64,000 nt of DNA from Nitrospinaceae bacterium UBA3496 (GCA_002377645.1 DFQF01000070.1:34244-98243), one strand, 5' to 3'; positions 51,402-61,514 are shown, counted from the first letter of the stretch. Made by a program: numbers and translations. Notes: generated by a model not told the origin, from the sequence alone.

Positions 51402-52103
51402 ATGAGTGCAAAAATTACTTTTCTTGGACAGTCTACATTTTTAGGAGAGAGTGACAAAGGGAAAAAGTTTTATATTGACCCTTGGCTTGCAGGTAATCCG
51501 AGGTGTCCTGAAGAATATAAAACACCAGAAAATGTTGATTTCATAGTGCTGACTCATGGTCATGCTGATCATGTTTCAGATGTAGTCAATGTTTTCAATA
51601 CAAGTAATTGTAATGTTGCTGGACCTTATGAACTAGTAAATTTACTGTCCGATGAAGGAAATTTTGGAGATAAAGCAGTTCCAATGGGAAAAGGAGGAAG
51701 CATTGATTTAGATGGTTTGGAAGTGACACTCACTCACGCTATGCACAGTTCCAGTTACAATGGGCAATATTCTGGAGAACCTTGCGGAATAATTTTGAAA
51801 TTTGAAAACGGAAAAACCCTTTACCATGCTGGAGATACAAATGTTTTTGGAGATATGAATATAATTTCTGAACTCTATTCTCCGGATATTTGCCTACTCC
51901 CTATCGGCAGTAGATTTACAATGGACGGAAAAGAAGCAGCACTTGCAACGGAACTTCTTTGTGCAAAAAAAGTAGTTCCAATACATTTTGGAACCTTTCC
52001 TTTGCTTACAGGAACAGCCGAACATTACGAAGAAGAAGTCAGGAAAAGAGGGTTATCTACAGAAATAAACGTTTTAGAACCAGGAGAATCAATAGAAATT
52101 TAA
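51402..52103 (+). CDS. UPF0173-family metal-dependent hydrolase
   Basis: A 233-residue MBL-fold protein. MSAKITFLGQSTFLGES, the zinc motif LTHGHADHVSD, TLTHAMHSSSY, LYHAGDTNVFGDM and VPIHFGTFPLLTG are the UPF0173 (YtkL-like) signature. The natural substrate of this family is not settled. ATG at 51402 follows AGGAGA. It ends overlapping the convergent pgi stop by four bases. Confidence 0.9.
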   Translation: MSAKITFLGQSTFLGESDKGKKFYIDPWLAGNPRCPEEYKTPENVDFIVLTHGHADHVSDVVNVFNTSNCNVAGPYELVNLLSDEGNFGDKAVPMGKGGSIDLDGLEVTLTHAMHSSSYNGQYSGEPCGIILKFENGKTLYHAGDTNVFGDMNIISELYSPDICLLPIGSRFTMDGKEAALATELLCAKKVVPIHFGTFPLLTGTAEHYEEEVRKRGLSTEINVLEPGESIEI

Positions 52104-53422
52104 AACCTATCTAAAAAATTAGATTTTGACCAATTCTGTTTCGAAACGGTATTCCTGAATTTCTCCACTGGACTTCCTTCGCTCGAAACAAGTTTTTGCA
52201 TTATTTTTTTACTATTTTCAACTGCTGGTTGGTCAAAAGGATTGACTCCTCGAAGAATTCCACTATAGACAACTGTCCATTGCCAAAGAGAAATCATACT
52301 TGTCACATCAGAACAAGAAAGATTTTCTAACGACAAAATCATATGAGGACATTCAAACCTTTCTGTTTCGGCAAGCAAAACACTGTGTTCAAGATCGATA
52401 AAATCATTGCAACTAAATCTATCAGACAAAGAAATATTATTGTTAGAGTTCTCTAAACGAATACTTAAACCCAACATATTTTTTCTGCCATCAAAAAAAC
52501 GTTGATTAGTATGATGATGACTCTCTGGAGCATCAGAATATATCACAGTTTGCCCCATCCCTTTTTTACAATAACTTTCATGGACTAATTGAATTATGAG
52601 TTCTCCTAAACCACGAAAACACTTGCCATATCCGAAAATAAAAAGTTCAGTAAATCCTAAAATTTCAAAAATGTATAGTCTTAAGGAAAGAGCTTTGGCA
52701 AGATTTAAATCTAATATTACATCTGGCAAAAATTGTTTATGAGCATCCTCGAATGATTTATCCAATTCAACTATTTCATCAATTTGATCTAAAATAAGAG
52801 CAATTGGCAAAAGAGAATTATTCTGTCCAGCCGAGAAACGACCTCCAACTTGATCTGCATGTGGAAGAACCGAGAGAGAATTTCTATTTGCAAAATCTGA
52901 CAAACTACTATCTGTGCTATCAGTTACAACTAAAAATTGATATCCTTTCTCAAATAAGACTTCGGATGCTTTTACCACATTAATAGTGTCACCTGATTTA
53001 CTAATTGGTATAATCAAAGTATTTGAAGGAGAAAAACCAGCACTTTCTGATATCAAATCACCAAATACACCGTTTCCTTCAAGAGAATCAATAAAAAATA
53101 ATCTTTTAGATGAAATATTTCTGAAAAGAGCATCATAAAAGGCAATCGTATTACGTATTGAACCTCCATTACCAATAACTACTATATTCTTTTTATTCGT
53201 ATAAAATGGCAAAAAGTCAGAAATTTTTTGGATATCTGGTCTAACTACTGAAAAATGTGGTTCAGGAATCCCGTTGTTATAGAACGAAATTGCATCTCTA
53301 CATTTCAATGAGTCTTGAAGAATTGCTTTCGCTTCATTAATTGCGTTTTTTTGCAAAGGCGATGCAGATTTTAGAATCTTATCGTATATTTTCTCTGAAC
53401 CTGCATAAAAAATTACACTCAT
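52100..53422 (-). CDS. pgi: Glucose-6-phosphate isomerase
   Basis: A phosphoglucose isomerase of about 440 residues. NIVVIGNGGSIRNT, PISKSGDTINVVKA, VGGRFSAGQNNSLLPIAL (PGI signature 1 region), the catalytic ESHHHTNQRFFDGRKN and NPFDQPAVENSKKIM (signature 2) are present. The length fits the shorter bacterial form. ATG at 53422, behind TAGG, gives the natural N-terminus MSVIFYAGS; TTG at 53461 would add 13 residues. It is separate from the gap-pgk-tpiA operon at 58.1 kb. Confidence 0.93.
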   Translation of the reverse strand: MSVIFYAGSEKIYDKILKSASPLQKNAINEAKAILQDSLKCRDAISFYNNGIPEPHFSVVRPDIQKISDFLPFYTNKKNIVVIGNGGSIRNTIAFYDALFRNISSKRLFFIDSLEGNGVFGDLISESAGFSPSNTLIIPISKSGDTINVVKASEVLFEKGYQFLVVTDSTDSSLSDFANRNSLSVLPHADQVGGRFSAGQNNSLLPIALILDQIDEIVELDKSFEDAHKQFLPDVILDLNLAKALSLRLYIFEILGFTELFIFGYGKCFRGLGELIIQLVHESYCKKGMGQTVIYSDAPESHHHTNQRFFDGRKNMLGLSIRLENSNNNISLSDRFSCNDFIDLEHSVLLAETERFECPHMILSLENLSCSDVTSMISLWQWTVVYSGILRGVNPFDQPAVENSKKIMQKLVSSEGSPVEKFRNTVSKQNWSKSNFLDRF

Positions 53423-53499
53423 ATCAAGACCTATAGAAGTAGAGAAAAAAATAATTGCCAAAAAAAGTTAATTGTGAACTCTAACATAAAATAAAACTC

Positions 53500-53528
53500 T
53501 TGACCGAAATAGATAATTATAATTTAAT
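53500..53528 (+). promoter_or_regulatory. Candidate promoter upstream of a hairpin
   Basis: TTGACC (53500-53505) and TTTAAT (53523-53528) are 17 bases apart, and each box is five of six to consensus. It points to the gene at 53679, with the hairpin at 53547-53574 only about 12 bases after the expected start. The divergent gap 53423-53678 shows no reading frame. Confidence 0.45.
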
Positions 53529-53546
53529 ACTTTTCAATGTTTCCCT

Positions 53547-53574
53547 GAAAGAGGGCCCGACAAGGCCCTCTTTC
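53547..53574. terminator. GC-rich hairpin in divergent gap
   Basis: GAAAGAGGGCC (53547-53557) pairs perfectly with GGCCCTCTTTC (53564-53574) around CGACAA. A/T arms next to a GC core are typical of a bidirectional intrinsic terminator, but both neighbouring genes point away from it. It is either a 5'-leader element of the plus-strand gene or the end of a very short unannotated RNA. Confidence 0.6.
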
Positions 53575-53678
53575 CTAATTAACTATAATTCGCCATAGAG
53601 AATATTTGAGAAATAGGTTAGATTCTCTTTCTTTTTTTGTTATTTAATGAATAACATCATACGAGAAGGAATTTTATA

Positions 53679-54098
53679 TTGAATTCTTTAACTTTTATTT
53701 ATGTAGGACTTACTGTTTTATTTTTTGGAATTTGGGGAACGTTTATGAAAATTGGACAAGAACGTTTAGGCTCAATGAATCATTTGATACTTATGGGAAT
53801 TACTTTACTACCCATCACTCTTGTTGGAGTACTGTTATTTCGTTCGTCTTTTCCAACTTTAAGTTCTGCATATATTTTTCCAATTTGCGCTGCTATTTCT
53901 ACTGCACTAGGAATGTATTTTTTAACTTCTGCGATATCTCACTCAGAAAATAATATAACTGCTGTTATTGCTTTATCTGCACTATATCCTGGAGTAACTG
54001 CTTTTCTTGCATTTTTATTCCTGAATGAAACTTTAACTTTGCAAAAAATTGCAGGTCTCATTTTAGCAATTATTGCCGCGATTCTTTTTGCTTTTTAA
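53679..54098 (+). CDS. Half-size EamA transporter-like protein
   Basis: A 139-residue protein with five hydrophobic segments, equal to one EamA repeat. FIYVGLTVLFFGIWGTFMKIGQERLG and NNITAVIALSALYPGVTAFLAFLFLNETLTLQKIAGLILAIIAAI match the start and end of the repeat. Full DMT transporters have two copies, so it may work as a dimer, like other four-helix DMT members. TTG at 53679 follows GAAGGA. It is followed after 10 bases by hyuA. Cargo unknown. Confidence 0.75.
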   Translation: MNSLTFIYVGLTVLFFGIWGTFMKIGQERLGSMNHLILMGITLLPITLVGVLLFRSSFPTLSSAYIFPICAAISTALGMYFLTSAISHSENNITAVIALSALYPGVTAFLAFLFLNETLTLQKIAGLILAIIAAILFAF

Positions 54099-54108
54099 GA
54101 AAAATATT

Positions 54109-56265
54109 ATGACTGAAAATAATCGAAAATTAAGAATTGGAATTGATACAGGTGGTACTTTTACCGATATCGTCGGTGTTAAAACAGATACGGGTGAAAT
54201 TATCAGCACTAAAACGCCCACGACAACATCCGATCCTAGTTTAGGGTTGATGAAAGGTATCGATAAAATACTTAAAGAAACAAAAATGCGTGACCGCGAT
54301 ATATCCGGTATCTACCATGGGACTACGGTTGCGACAAACGCAATTCTAGAAGAGAAATTTGACAACCTTGGACTTATCATCACATCTGGATTTAGACATC
54401 TGCTTGAAATAGGTCTCGTTACACAAAAAGAGCATTTTATAGATTCCACGAACTTTACCTCTAGATTAATTCAAGAACCATTAAGAGCATTAGTTCCGCC
54501 AGAAAGAATACTTGAAGTTAACGAAAGAATCTCTTCTACTGGAAAGATCTTAAATCCAGTTTTAAAAAAAGAAATATCTATTTTACCGAAAAAATTCAGG
54601 GAATTAGGTGTTTTTTCAGTAGGGGTTTGTCTTCTTCACTCTTATGCAAATTCTATTCATGAAAAGTTAATAAGAGATCTTTTTGAAAAAGAGTTCCCTG
54701 AATGCGAATTGAGTATTTCTTCATTGGTATCTCCGGAACCCGGAGAATATGACAGGGCAATTACAACTCTATTAGATTCTTTCATTAAACCACATGTAAA
54801 AAGCTATCTAGGTAAAAGTTCGTCGAAAATAGAGGATAAATACAAAAACATTCCTTTCCTCATAATGAAAAGCAACGGTGGAGTTGCATCAAATGAAGAA
54901 ATTTCTAAGAAACCCATATCGACAGTTTTATCAGGACCTGCTGCAGGAGCATTATCTGCTTCTTATCTAGGAAGAATCTCAGGTATAGACAAGCTAATAA
55001 CTCTTGATGGTGGAGGAACTTCTACTGATATTGCAATTATAGAGGAAGGTGAAGCAAAGAGGTCTGCCAATCATAAAATCGGTAGTTTTTCTCTTAAAAT
55101 TCCGATGATAGATATTACAACTATAGGGACAGGAGGTGGCTCAATTGCCTGGATGAATTCTGAAAAAAGGTTGAAAGTGGGACCTCAAAGTGCTGGTGCT
55201 AATCCCGGACCTGTTTGTTATGGACAAGGAGGTGAAAATCCTACTGTTACGGACGCAAATTTGGTTTTAGCTAGAAGCCCACTCCATTTAGCAGGGGGAG
55301 AAATAAAATTAAACAAAGCTCTAGCTATGAAAGCAATGAGAAACCTCGCTAAACATTTTAAAATTGACCCTATGGAAATGGCTGCTGGTGTAGTAGAAAT
55401 TACCGCATGGAATCAAGTACATGCAATCAGACAAACAACAGTAAAAAAAGGATTATCCCCTCAAGATTTCTCTCTTATGGCATTCGGAGGTTCAGGGCCA
55501 TTGACAGCTGGACTTGTTGCAGAATTTTTAGGGATTGAAAATGTAATTGTTCCTCCTTTTGCTGGAATGACTAGTGCATTCGGTCTTGAAGTAGTAGATT
55601 TGATGAACGAGCATATTTATCGTTACAAGAAAAAAGAAGATGACTTGGACATCCAAGAATTAAATTCAATTTTTGAGAACCTAGATACTCAAGCAACACA
55701 TACTCTTTCAAAAGAAAACATACCTGAGTCTCGCCAACTCTTAAAACGAAACATAAGATTACAATATGAAAACGAATCAAATGAGATTGATATTGAGGTC
55801 CCGTCTGGGTTCATTTCGAATATCTCAATAAGAGAGGTCTTGCAAAAATTTCATTTCTACTATCAAAAGCAGTTCAATAAAAATTTCAAAGATCAAAGAC
55901 AAGTAGAAATTACAAATTTGAATATTGTAAGTTACGGTCTTACCCAACCACCAAATCTGCCATTGATTCCATCTGGAGACGAATCTGCAGAGGAGGCATA
56001 TAAGGGTGCAAGGTTGGTGTGGTTTCCTGAAAAAAACGGCTTTGTTGATACACCTATTTACTATCGTGAACGATTACTTGAAGGAAATTTCATACCTGGA
56101 CCCGCTGTTATAGAAAGTTTTGGGAGTACTACAGTCGTTTTTCCGAAACAGGAAGCTAGAGTTGATAGGTTCGGCAATTTATTACTAGTTTCTAAGACTG
56201 ATTTAACAAAACAAAATAAAAGAGCTGGAAGAGCAACTGGTCTTCACGGTGTAGGAGCAGCCTAA
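54109..56265 (+). CDS. hyuA: Hydantoinase A / 5-oxoprolinase-type subunit
   Basis: A HyuA-family protein of about 718 residues. The ATPase-like core shows IGIDTGGTFTDIVG, YHGTTVATNAILEE, VLSGPAAGALSASY, TLDGGGTSTDIAI, GTGGGSIAW and QSAGANPGPVCYGQGGENPTVTDANLVLAR. These enzymes use ATP to open hydantoins or 5-oxoproline, or act as acetone-carboxylase-like enzymes; substrate unknown. ATG at 54109 keeps the motif near the N-terminus and lies after the previous stop. An in-frame extension to 54073 would overlap that gene. The stop abuts the hyuB ATG. Confidence 0.9.
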   Translation: MTENNRKLRIGIDTGGTFTDIVGVKTDTGEIISTKTPTTTSDPSLGLMKGIDKILKETKMRDRDISGIYHGTTVATNAILEEKFDNLGLIITSGFRHLLEIGLVTQKEHFIDSTNFTSRLIQEPLRALVPPERILEVNERISSTGKILNPVLKKEISILPKKFRELGVFSVGVCLLHSYANSIHEKLIRDLFEKEFPECELSISSLVSPEPGEYDRAITTLLDSFIKPHVKSYLGKSSSKIEDKYKNIPFLIMKSNGGVASNEEISKKPISTVLSGPAAGALSASYLGRISGIDKLITLDGGGTSTDIAIIEEGEAKRSANHKIGSFSLKIPMIDITTIGTGGGSIAWMNSEKRLKVGPQSAGANPGPVCYGQGGENPTVTDANLVLARSPLHLAGGEIKLNKALAMKAMRNLAKHFKIDPMEMAAGVVEITAWNQVHAIRQTTVKKGLSPQDFSLMAFGGSGPLTAGLVAEFLGIENVIVPPFAGMTSAFGLEVVDLMNEHIYRYKKKEDDLDIQELNSIFENLDTQATHTLSKENIPESRQLLKRNIRLQYENESNEIDIEVPSGFISNISIREVLQKFHFYYQKQFNKNFKDQRQVEITNLNIVSYGLTQPPNLPLIPSGDESAEEAYKGARLVWFPEKNGFVDTPIYYRERLLEGNFIPGPAVIESFGSTTVVFPKQEARVDRFGNLLLVSKTDLTKQNKRAGRATGLHGVGAA

Positions 56266-58014
56266 ATGAACGCCAATCCAATCGTAAGTGAAATACTTTC
56301 TGGGGCAATTCTTTCCATTGAAATGGAATTAGAAGAATTTTTAGCCAGATCATGGAGGTGCGATTCCTTGAGAGATGGCAATAATTTTTCAGTAAAATTT
56401 TATGACAAATTCGGCAGATCTCTAACTTCAAAAATGCTAGGGACTGGCATAGATTCCATTCTTACTAAATTTTGTACTAAAGAAATAAATTCTGGAGACG
56501 CATTTATACAGAATGACTCATTTCTATCACTAAATGGTATCGGTGATTCATCTGAAATATGCATTACTCAACCACTTTTTGCAGAAAAAGAATTAATCTC
56601 TTTCTTACAAGTTCGAGCACAACATGATGATTTAGGAGGTATCAATTTTGGAGGAACATCCACTCACTCCGAGGATAATTTTCATGAAGGAATCATTATT
56701 GAACCAATTAAAATAAAAGAAGGTCAAAAACTAAAAGAAGAAATTTTTAATCTTATAGTACAAAATAGTAGGCAACCCGACATTCTTAAAGATGACTTAC
56801 ATTTAAAGATTTCTGTACTAAATTTAGGTGCTCAGCAACTTAAAGAACTCATAAAAAGATACGGAAAAGACGAACTAAAAGCATGTTTCTCAGATCTTTT
56901 AAGAGAATCTAAAGATGCTTTTGGAAATTTAATAGGAAAAAACATTAAAGACGGTAAATGGAAAGTCAAAAAAACAATTGCTCCTAATCATTTTGGAAGT
57001 AAAAATCATGTGAGCCTAACTCTATTAAAAAAAGGCAAGGAACTTAGCCTGAACTTTACTGGAAGTTCTGATCAGTCTGAAAGACCAATCAACTGTCCCC
57101 TCCATGGGAACGGGGTGAAGTTTATTTCAAGACTTTTAACACCTTTTTTGCTTCAATTAGAAAATGATACTGAGCAAAGGAATAACATAAGAGTAAATGA
57201 CGGAGCTTGTAAAAGCTTGGAAATAATTCTTCCAGAAACTAGGACATTAGTTACCCCTGATTTTCCTGCTCCTATAGGTCTTCGTCTCATAACTATCAGC
57301 AGTATCATTTCAGGTTTTAATGAACTTTTGTTTAAGGCTAGTTCTGGAAAGACTCGGGTTGGATTTGAAAATTTAAACACTCTCAGTTTTTTTAGTGAGA
57401 ACAAAAAAAATAGAACCACACTTTTTCGTGAGTCTATTGGTTCAGGATCGGGTGCCTCTTTTAATAGTGATGGAATGTCTTCAGTACTACCTATTTCTGG
57501 AACTGGTAGAATTCCAGTTGAAATTGCTGAAAGTCGTTATCCTTTACAAATTATTCGAGAGGAACTAACGGTAGATTCAGCAGGTCATGGAAAATTCAGG
57601 GGAGGATTAGGGGTCACTAAGGAGTACCTGTTAAAAGATGATTCTTTAATTTCAATAGCCCGAAACGATGATGAGACATCTGTCCTAGGAAAACTTGGGG
57701 GGCATAGTGGTTCTCAATCAAAACAATCAATTTGCAACAAAGGATCAAATAAGCGTTCTCTTCCATCAATAATCTCTTCTGAAAAAATTGCTATAGGCGA
57801 ACGTTTGACAATTCAAGCACCTGGAGGTGGAGGATTTGGGAATCCTCTTCGCAGAAATATTCAGTTAGTGAAAGAAGATGTTTTAAGAGGTTATATTTCT
57901 CGTTCTATAGCCATGAAGACTTATGGAATAATTTTCAAGAATAACAAAAATTTAGAAATAGATGAAAAACTTACGAAAAAAGAAAGAGACCAACAAAGTA
58001 AAAAGAAAAAATAA
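56266..58014 (+). CDS. hyuB: Hydantoinase B / 5-oxoprolinase-type subunit
   Basis: A 582-residue HyuB-family protein. NPIVSEILSGAILSIEMELEEFLARS at the front, then QVRAQHDDLGGINFGGTSTHSEDNFHEGIIIEP, NFTGSSDQSERPINCP, TPDFPAPIGLR and the C-terminal RIPVEIAESRYPLQIIREELTVDSAGHGKFRGGLGVTKEY and APGGGGFGNPLRR match the family. The protein ends in a basic tail. Starts directly after hyuA with no gap, as expected for a two-subunit enzyme. No racemase or carbamoylase gene is next to it. Confidence 0.9.
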   Translation: MNANPIVSEILSGAILSIEMELEEFLARSWRCDSLRDGNNFSVKFYDKFGRSLTSKMLGTGIDSILTKFCTKEINSGDAFIQNDSFLSLNGIGDSSEICITQPLFAEKELISFLQVRAQHDDLGGINFGGTSTHSEDNFHEGIIIEPIKIKEGQKLKEEIFNLIVQNSRQPDILKDDLHLKISVLNLGAQQLKELIKRYGKDELKACFSDLLRESKDAFGNLIGKNIKDGKWKVKKTIAPNHFGSKNHVSLTLLKKGKELSLNFTGSSDQSERPINCPLHGNGVKFISRLLTPFLLQLENDTEQRNNIRVNDGACKSLEIILPETRTLVTPDFPAPIGLRLITISSIISGFNELLFKASSGKTRVGFENLNTLSFFSENKKNRTTLFRESIGSGSGASFNSDGMSSVLPISGTGRIPVEIAESRYPLQIIREELTVDSAGHGKFRGGLGVTKEYLLKDDSLISIARNDDETSVLGKLGGHSGSQSKQSICNKGSNKRSLPSIISSEKIAIGERLTIQAPGGGGFGNPLRRNIQLVKEDVLRGYISRSIAMKTYGIIFKNNKNLEIDEKLTKKERDQQSKKKK

Positions 58015-58132
58015 TGCGTTTTTACTTAAGAAATCCTTTTGAGTAATTGTATTTGCTTTTTGTTTAATGTATTTTTTATTTTTCCGCTTTACTAGTTATT
58101 TTCAAATTGAAATAAAAGGGGGATTCATTGAT

Positions 58133-59137
58133 ATGTCAATTAGGGTCGGTATAAACGGTTTCGGGAGGATAGGACGTAATTTATTAAGAGCTGCAATAAA
58201 TGACAAAAATATCGAAATTGTTGCAGTTAATGATTTAACAGATCCTAAAACTCTTTCTCATTTACTTAGATTTGACTCAATTCATGGTCGCTTTGATGGA
58301 ATCGTCGAATCTGATGAAGATTCTATTATTGTAAATGGGAAGAAAATAAAAGTCCTCTCCACGAGGAATCCTGCAGATCTTCCATGGGAAGACTTAGGCG
58401 TAGAAATTGCCGTAGAGAGTACAGGAATTTTCACAAAAAGAGAGGATTCTGGAAAACATATTGAAGCTGGCGCAAAAAAAGTAATCATATCTGCACCTGC
58501 TTCTGGGGAAGACATAACAGTTGTTCTTGGTGTAAATGACGACAAATACAACCATGACGAACATCACATAATCTCCAATGCAAGTTGTACAACAAATTGC
58601 CTTGCTCCAGTGGCAAAAGTTCTACATGAAAAATTCAAAATACATCATGGATTAATGACAACTACCCATGCGTACACAAATGATCAAAAGATTTTAGATT
58701 TACCACATAGTGATCTACGTCGCGCAAGAGCGGCTGCAGTAAGTATGATTCCAACATCTACTGGCGCTGCTAAAGCTGTAGGGTTAGTTTTACCAGAGTT
58801 AAACGGCAAGCTAGACGGAATGGCTATCAGGGTACCCACTCAAGATGTTTCAGTTGTTGATCTTGTAGCAGAACTTGGAGAAGAAGTAACAGCAGAAGAA
58901 GTTAATGACACACTAAAAGAGGCTGCCGAAGGAAAAATGAAGGGCATTCTTGATTATACTGATGAACCCCTTGTTTCAATTGATTTCCTTGGCTCATCAG
59001 CATCATCCACAATTGATGGATTATCAACCAAGGTTTTAGATAATAAAATGGTTAAAATTATTTCTTGGTACGATAATGAATGGGGATTCTCATGCCGTAT
59101 GGTAGACCTTATTAATAAGATTGGTGCAAATTTATAA
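58133..59137 (+). CDS. gap: Glyceraldehyde-3-phosphate dehydrogenase (type I)
   Basis: A 334-residue GAPDH of normal length. [17 protein letters not shown] binds NAD, Asp34 in VNDLTD suggests NAD over NADP, and the catalytic Cys152 is in [25 protein letters not shown] and [13 protein letters not shown] follow. ATG at 58133 gives the standard N-terminus; AAGGGGG lies about 10 bases upstream. A longer frame from 58067 adds non-homologous sequence. It leads the operon gap-pgk-tpiA-secG. The 118-base gap before it shows no gene. Confidence 0.96.
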   Translation: MSIRVGINGFGRIGRNLLRAAINDKNIEIVAVNDLTDPKTLSHLLRFDSIHGRFDGIVESDEDSIIVNGKKIKVLSTRNPADLPWEDLGVEIAVESTGIFTKREDSGKHIEAGAKKVIISAPASGEDITVVLGVNDDKYNHDEHHIISNASCTTNCLAPVAKVLHEKFKIHHGLMTTTHAYTNDQKILDLPHSDLRRARAAAVSMIPTSTGAAKAVGLVLPELNGKLDGMAIRVPTQDVSVVDLVAELGEEVTAEEVNDTLKEAAEGKMKGILDYTDEPLVSIDFLGSSASSTIDGLSTKVLDNKMVKIISWYDNEWGFSCRMVDLINKIGANL

Positions 59138-59164
59138 AAGTCAATGACCTTTAGAGGATAAAGA

Positions 59165-60388
59165 ATGACGGAAATAACAAGTGGAATAGATAGCGATGTT
59201 AAAAAACTTGGCATTGAAGATGTAGATGTTTCTAACAAACATGTTTTGTTAAGAACTGACTTTAACGTCCCAATGGATGACCAAAATAATATCACTGATG
59301 ATACCCGTCTTAGGTCCGTATTACCAACCATCAATTATTTGTTAGATTCAGGTTCAAAAATAATTATCCTATCGCATCTAGGTAGGCCGAAAGGAAAAGT
59401 AAATCCTAAACTAACTCTAGCCCCAGTCGCAAAAAGACTTAGCAGGCTTCTAGAAAAAGAATGCGCTATAGCACCTGAAGTAATTGGGAGTAAAGCAAAA
59501 AAAATGGTCGCAGAAATGGAAGGTTCAAGTATATTGATGTTGGAAAATGTCAGATTTCATCCAGGAGAAGAAGAAGACAATCAAGAATTTGCAAAAGAAA
59601 TTTCTGATTTTGGAGACATTTACGTTAATGACGCCTTTGGAAATGCTCATAGAAAACACGCCTCTATGTCATCAATTACAAAATTTGTACAACCTGCAGT
59701 AGCTGGGTATTTGATGATTAAAGAAGTGAATTATCTAAAACGAGCTGTGGTAAATCCCATGAGACCTGTCGTTGCTATTCTTGGAGGTGCAAAAGCTAGT
59801 AGTAAAATAGGGATTATTGAGAAACTTCTAGGAAAAATGGATAAAATTATTATCGGTGGTGGTATGGCAGGTACTTTTCATAAAGCTATGGGATATGAAA
59901 TGGGGAATTCACTTGTTGAAGAACATTTGATTGATACTGCCGAGTCTATTGTAAAGAAATCATCAGAATTGGGTATACATTTATATCTTCCTTGTGACTA
60001 CGTAGTTGCAGATAAATTTGAGGGTGCAGCGGAAACTAAAGTAGTCCCTGCTCAAGAAATTCCTTCTGATTGGTTTGCATTAGATATCGGTCCAGCTACT
60101 ACTGCCTTATATTCTGAAGTATTACAAGATGCAAAAACTATTGTTTGGAATGGCCCTATGGGCGTCTTTGAATTAGACGCTTTCAGTAGAGGAACCTATG
60201 CAATGGTAAATCACGTCGCAAATTCATATGCTTTAACTATTGTTGGAGGTGGAGATACTGATGTCGCTGTTCATAAAGCAGGTGAATCTAGAAGAATTTC
60301 ATATATAAGTACAGGTGGGGGAGCTTTTCTAGAACTCTTAGAAGGAAAAGATTTACCGGGACTTGCCTCTCTAACTAATAAGGAATAA
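59165..60388 (+). CDS. pgk: Phosphoglycerate kinase
   Basis: A 407-residue kinase that transfers phosphate between 1,3-bisphosphoglycerate and ADP. LLRTDFNVPMD, ILSHLGRPKGK, LENVRFHPGEEEDNQEFAKE, AILGGAKASSKIGIIEKLL, WNGPMGVFE and the nucleotide-site loop VGGGDTDVAVHKAG are complete. The N-terminus carries about 15 extra residues before the first strand. ATG at 59165 follows TAGAGGA. It lies 27 bases after gap and 18 before tpiA. Confidence 0.96.
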   Translation: MTEITSGIDSDVKKLGIEDVDVSNKHVLLRTDFNVPMDDQNNITDDTRLRSVLPTINYLLDSGSKIIILSHLGRPKGKVNPKLTLAPVAKRLSRLLEKECAIAPEVIGSKAKKMVAEMEGSSILMLENVRFHPGEEEDNQEFAKEISDFGDIYVNDAFGNAHRKHASMSSITKFVQPAVAGYLMIKEVNYLKRAVVNPMRPVVAILGGAKASSKIGIIEKLLGKMDKIIIGGGMAGTFHKAMGYEMGNSLVEEHLIDTAESIVKKSSELGIHLYLPCDYVVADKFEGAAETKVVPAQEIPSDWFALDIGPATTALYSEVLQDAKTIVWNGPMGVFELDAFSRGTYAMVNHVANSYALTIVGGGDTDVAVHKAGESRRISYISTGGGAFLELLEGKDLPGLASLTNKE

Positions 60389-60406
60389 GGATATAAAGGA
60401 TTTTTT

Positions 60407-61168
60407 ATGAGACGTGCAGTTGTTGCAGGAAATTGGAAGATGAATACAAATTCAAAAGAAGCTCTGTCACTAACTCGTGGAATCATTGAAAAAACCGAAG
60501 ATATAAAAAATGTTGATATTGTAATTGCTCCACCTTTTTTAGGTATTCCTTCTCTTTCAAACATTTTGAATCAAACCAAAATAAGATTATGTGCTCAGAA
60601 TTGCTCACATGAAAAAAACGGAGCACATACAGGGGAAGTTAGTGCATCAATGTTAAAACATGCAGGAGTGTCTCATGTTATTCTTGGACATAGCGAAAGA
60701 AGAGAAAATTTAGGAGAGAGTGACGAATTAATAGCCAGAAAATTATCAGCGTCTATTGAAGAAGAGTTAGTACCAATCCTGTGCTTTGGAGAACCACTTT
60801 CCGCAAGAGAATCTGGTAAAGCGTTAACATATGTAGAAACTCAGTTAAATATGAGCTTATTACAAGTTTTTGATCAACCTCCTAAAGACTTAATACTCGC
60901 CTATGAACCTATTTGGGCTATAGGTAGCGGACAAACTGCTACTCCTGAACAAGCAGAGGAGATACACTCTTTTACTAGAGAAAATGTAGCAAATAAATAT
61001 GGCAGTGATTATGCAAAAGAAATTAGAATACTCTACGGAGGAAGCGTTAAACCTGAAAACGCTTTGGAATTATTCCAACAACCTGATATAGATGGTGGAT
61101 TAATTGGTGGAGCAAGTTTGCTTGCTAATGATTTCACAAAAATAATTAAATCGGCTAGTAACATATGA
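60407..61168 (+). CDS. tpiA: Triosephosphate isomerase
   Basis: A 253-residue isomerase. RRAVVAGNWKMNTN holds the substrate Asn and Lys, VILGHSERRENLGE the electrophilic His, AYEPIWAIGSGQTATPEQA the catalytic Glu and loop 6, and LYGGSVKPENA the phosphate site. It converts dihydroxyacetone phosphate and glyceraldehyde-3-phosphate. ATG at 60407. Followed by secG after 23 bases, an order common in bacterial glycolytic operons. Confidence 0.96.
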   Translation: MRRAVVAGNWKMNTNSKEALSLTRGIIEKTEDIKNVDIVIAPPFLGIPSLSNILNQTKIRLCAQNCSHEKNGAHTGEVSASMLKHAGVSHVILGHSERRENLGESDELIARKLSASIEEELVPILCFGEPLSARESGKALTYVETQLNMSLLQVFDQPPKDLILAYEPIWAIGSGQTATPEQAEEIHSFTRENVANKYGSDYAKEIRILYGGSVKPENALELFQQPDIDGGLIGGASLLANDFTKIIKSASNI

Positions 61169-61191
61169 ATTAATAGAAAGAGAGAAATCGA

Positions 61192-61485
61192 ATGATTATA
61201 ATAGTAACTATATTACATGTTGTTATAGCTATTTTTTTAATACTAACGGTTCTGCTTCAAGCAGGAAAAGGTGCAGGCATAGGTGCTGCTTTTGGCGGGT
61301 CAAGTGATACAATGATGGGCGTTAGGGGTTCGACTGGTCTTCTTGGAAAATTGACAGCAACTGCAGCTATACTTTTCATGGTTACTTCCTTACTACTATC
61401 ATACTTAGCTGCATCAAACCCAAACGAGTCAATCATAACAAACAAAGCAGCACAAACAGAGAAACAAAAGAACAGTTCTAAATAA
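61192..61485 (+). CDS. secG: Preprotein translocase subunit SecG
   Basis: A 97-residue membrane protein. The first helix runs from IIIVTILHVVIAIFLILTVLLQAGKGAGIGAAFGG, whose LLQAGKGAG is the SecG hallmark. GVRGSTGLLGKLTATAAILFMVTSLLLSYLA gives the second helix, and a polar tail follows. It assists the SecYE channel. ATG at 61192 follows AGAGAGAAA. Placement after tpiA is the usual one. Confidence 0.92.
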   Translation: MIIIVTILHVVIAIFLILTVLLQAGKGAGIGAAFGGSSDTMMGVRGSTGLLGKLTATAAILFMVTSLLLSYLAASNPNESIITNKAAQTEKQKNSSK

Positions 61486-61514
61486 TACCTATCCATCTGC
61501 CCTAAAGGCTAGGG

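Noticed and set aside
53547-53574. Hairpin as the terminator of pgi
   Set aside because: It lies upstream of the pgi start, since pgi runs on the minus strand away from it, so it cannot end pgi.
61257-61496. Minus-strand frame opposite secG
   Set aside because: secG is certain from its motif and operon place, so the antisense frame is a shadow.
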